A DNA stretch of 25,002 nucleotides, taken from a virus. Shown here in pieces: positions 23,918 to 25,002 of the stretch. Both the position numbers and the translations under genes were made by a program. Below the pieces are notes generated by a model. It had not been told where the DNA came from. It searched no databases and saw nothing but the letters and a program-made list of their open reading frames with translations. The stretch lies in the IMG/VR virus record IMGVR_UViG_3300037088_000715, positions 1 to 25,002 of that record; one strand, written 5' to 3'. Each line of letters opens with the position of its first letter. Positions within the stretch are counted from its first letter, which is position 1.

Positions 23918-24333
23918 ATTGCCTCCAGGCTCACATCGGTGCGGGGGCCGATCTTCCGCGCCTCTTCGCTATCGTGAATCTCGACGATGAGCAGCTTGAT
24001 CCAGGCATCGCTCAGCTCATCTCCTTTCGCGTTGCGCATCATTCCCGCCTTGGCCATGCAGTCGAGAAGGACTTTGTTGAAGTTGTCTACATCGCCCTTA
24101 TTCTTCGGCCCCAGGAAATAATCGACCTCTACGGAAAAACGATTGCCGGTCACAAATTGGCCGCGCACTGAGACCGGCAGCATGGTCAGGAAATTTTCTT
24201 CGAACGCTTTTGCCTCGGGGCTTTTCCTGTGGCGCAAATGCTTCGGCGTAGCACCCCCCAAGTGCTCCACGTAATGATTCACCGATGGTGGTAGTGCCGG
24301 GATAGAGAATCGCAGTCTTGTTTCCTTTGCCAT
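23905..24333 (-). CDS. RusA-family Holliday junction resolvase
   Basis: 142 residues. PPSVNHY (residues 15-21), the strand VEVDYFLGPKNKGDVDN and the catalytic stretch GDVDNFNKVLLDCM (residues 80-93) match RusA endonucleases, in which a cluster of Asp residues binds magnesium and cuts four-way DNA junctions. Phages use it to resolve replication or recombination intermediates before packaging. No ribosome site precedes the ATG, so translation may be leaderless. Its start codon is part of an inverted repeat shared with the divergent ribbon-helix-helix gene. Confidence 0.85.
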   Translation of the reverse strand: MAKETRLRFSIPALPPSVNHYVEHLGGATPKHLRHRKSPEAKAFEENFLTMLPVSVRGQFVTGNRFSVEVDYFLGPKNKGDVDNFNKVLLDCMAKAGMMRNAKGDELSDAWIKLLIVEIHDSEEARKIGPRTDVSLEAIWQN

Positions 24334-24356
24334 AGTAGTGCTATCTTATCACTATG
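24331..24356. promoter_or_regulatory. Divergent promoter/operator between resolvase and RHH genes
   Basis: Only 20 bases separate the two divergent start codons. CATAGT and ACTATG, which contain the two start codons, form an inverted repeat, with a second nested pair (tagtg / cacta). Possible -10-like hexamers (tatctt on plus, taagat on minus) lie close to both ATGs, and neither gene has a ribosome site. A site where the RHH protein represses both genes is a reasonable guess. Confidence 0.35.
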
Positions 24357-24572
24357 ACGACGAAACGTACCCAAAAAATTGTGCGGCGAGCGATTGGATC
24401 GGGCGGCCCATACAGCCAGCGGAGCTTGAAGCTCCGTTTCATCGATGACGAGCACCTGCAGTTGGTTCGGGAAGCGGCAGCTTTTGCCAAGCTGACCATG
24501 AATGCGTGGCTCACCGATGTCACTGTGAAGGCCGCGAGGGCCCAGCTTAAATCGAATCGACAGGCTCGCTGA
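24354..24572 (+). CDS. Ribbon-helix-helix DNA-binding protein
   Basis: 72 residues, the only plus-strand gene supported. A basic start (TTKRTQKIVRRA) precedes the RHH pattern: strand RSLKLRFID (residues 22-30), helix EHLQLVREAAAFAKL and helix TMNAWLTDVTVKAARAQL, resembling Arc/MetJ and DUF1778-type proteins. Such proteins act as dimers that place the beta ribbon in the DNA major groove. No toxin gene lies next to it, so a phage regulator is more likely than an antitoxin. It is divergent from the resolvase and converges with the winged-helix gene, overlapping its 3' end by 26 bases. Confidence 0.65.
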   Translation: MTTKRTQKIVRRAIGSGGPYSQRSLKLRFIDDEHLQLVREAAAFAKLTMNAWLTDVTVKAARAQLKSNRQAR

Positions 24573-24897
24573 GATCGCTCAGTTCGTAGAGGTTTGGCTG
24601 CGGGATGCTCGTCCCGCTCGACGTTCGTTTCGATCTCTTGCGCTTATAAACTATTCCCTTGCTTTCCAGCTCCGCCAATCCCCGAATCAATGTGTTTTTC
24701 GAGACGTTCACCTGGCTGGCGAGTGTTTTCAGGCTTAAATTCTCGCAGGTTCCTGAATCGCCGTCTGTGTAATACGCCAAGGCATTGTAGGCCAGGAGCG
24801 CCCGCCACGATGGCCGGTACTGTTTCAGGAAGTTCTTCGGAATCCAGTAAAACGGCGTTGTCCGGCGTCTCGTGCTGTGCTGTTTTTTGTGTGCCAT
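24547..24897 (-). CDS. Winged-helix (HTH_36-like) replication or regulatory protein
   Basis: 116 residues from the ATG at 24897, with GGAG 9 bases upstream; a GTG at 24912 is an alternative. Residues about 15-80 match the HTH_36 pattern: FYWIPKNFLKQYRPSWRALLAYNALAYYTD (first helices), CENLSLKTLASQVNVSKNTLIRGLAELESKGIVYKRKR (helix-turn-helix plus wing). Such proteins are often replication initiators or phage regulators. The N-terminus is basic (MAHKKQHSTRRR). DnaA-box-like repeats lie about 75 bases upstream of it, fitting a replication or control role. Confidence 0.6.
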   Translation of the reverse strand: MAHKKQHSTRRRTTPFYWIPKNFLKQYRPSWRALLAYNALAYYTDGDSGTCENLSLKTLASQVNVSKNTLIRGLAELESKGIVYKRKRSKRTSSGTSIPQPNLYELSDLSEPVDSI

Positions 24898-24972
24898 TTG
24901 ATTGTGCTCCACCCATTCAAAGCAAGAGCGAGAGATAAATCAACCCCAAAAGGGCGCATTTAGCCTCTATCC

Positions 24973-24994
24973 TGTGGAAAACTTTGTGGAAAAC
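24973..24994. promoter_or_regulatory. Two direct repeats resembling DnaA boxes
   Basis: TGTGGAAAAC occurs at 24973-24982 and 24985-24994, repeating every 12 bases. The reverse, TTTTCCACA, differs by one base from the DnaA box TTATCCACA and equals the box used in cyanobacteria. It lies upstream of the winged-helix gene, so it could be a replication or operator site. Confidence 0.35.
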
Positions 24995-25002
24995 GAGGAA
25001 AA

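Noticed and set aside
24354-24572. Antitoxin of a toxin-antitoxin pair
   Set aside because: No small toxin-like gene is adjacent; the neighbours are a resolvase and a winged-helix protein.
1-25002. CRISPR array, tRNA genes, insertion sequences, integrase or attachment sites
   Set aside because: I looked for regular spaced repeats, cloverleaf-like segments, transposase motifs and flanking duplications and found none I could support.

Overview
This window looks like part of the genome of a short-tailed (podovirus-like) tailed phage or an intact prophage. I see no host housekeeping gene, integrase, tRNA, rRNA, transposase or CRISPR array. The DNA is GC-rich and gene-dense. Every gene I can support is on the minus strand except one small ribbon-helix-helix gene near the right end. 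Genes abut or overlap by 1-26 bases and most have a clear GGAG-type ribosome binding site. No gap between genes exceeds about 100 bases. The host cannot be proven from the window. GC richness, the style of the secreted tail-tip-like protein at the left edge, and the Ig-like and beta-rich virion proteins fit a soil Gram-negative host such as Acidobacteriota, but that is only inference.

Read in the direction of transcription (right to left), the right end (about 23.2-25.0 kb) is a control and DNA-processing block. It holds DnaA-box-like repeats, a winged-helix protein, a divergent ribbon-helix-helix protein, a RusA-type resolvase and a protein with two tandem cysteine clusters. Next comes packaging and head assembly (about 15.4-23.2 kb): a beta-rich virion protein, a small charged protein, terminase large subunit, a phage-type adenine methyltransferase wedged between terminase and portal, the portal, a small helical protein, a scaffold candidate and the major capsid protein. 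A head-decoration and neck block follows (about 11.5-15.3 kb): a coiled-coil protein with a Cys/His cluster, a beta-rich protein with a nested domain, an Ig-like protein, a structural protein and a head-tail adaptor candidate.

The tail and ejection block (about 3.1-11.5 kb) follows the T7 gene order 11-12-13-14-15-16: adaptor, large nozzle-like protein, a small Cys/His protein (extra), a GNAT-fold protein, a short internal virion protein and two long ejection proteins. The left end (1-3.1 kb) carries two unknown proteins, a phage-encoded GroES (Cpn10) homologue, another unknown protein, a possible SleB-like cell-wall hydrolase and two tail-fibre or tip-like proteins. The last of these has a classical signal peptide and runs off the window.

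The most interesting points are the GroES homologue placed among late genes, a signal-anchor-like hydrophobic segment at the N-terminus of the major capsid protein, a signal peptide on a tail-like protein, domain sharing between virion proteins, a roughly 50-base duplicated segment linking two morphogenesis loci, and a parS-like palindrome between two late genes.
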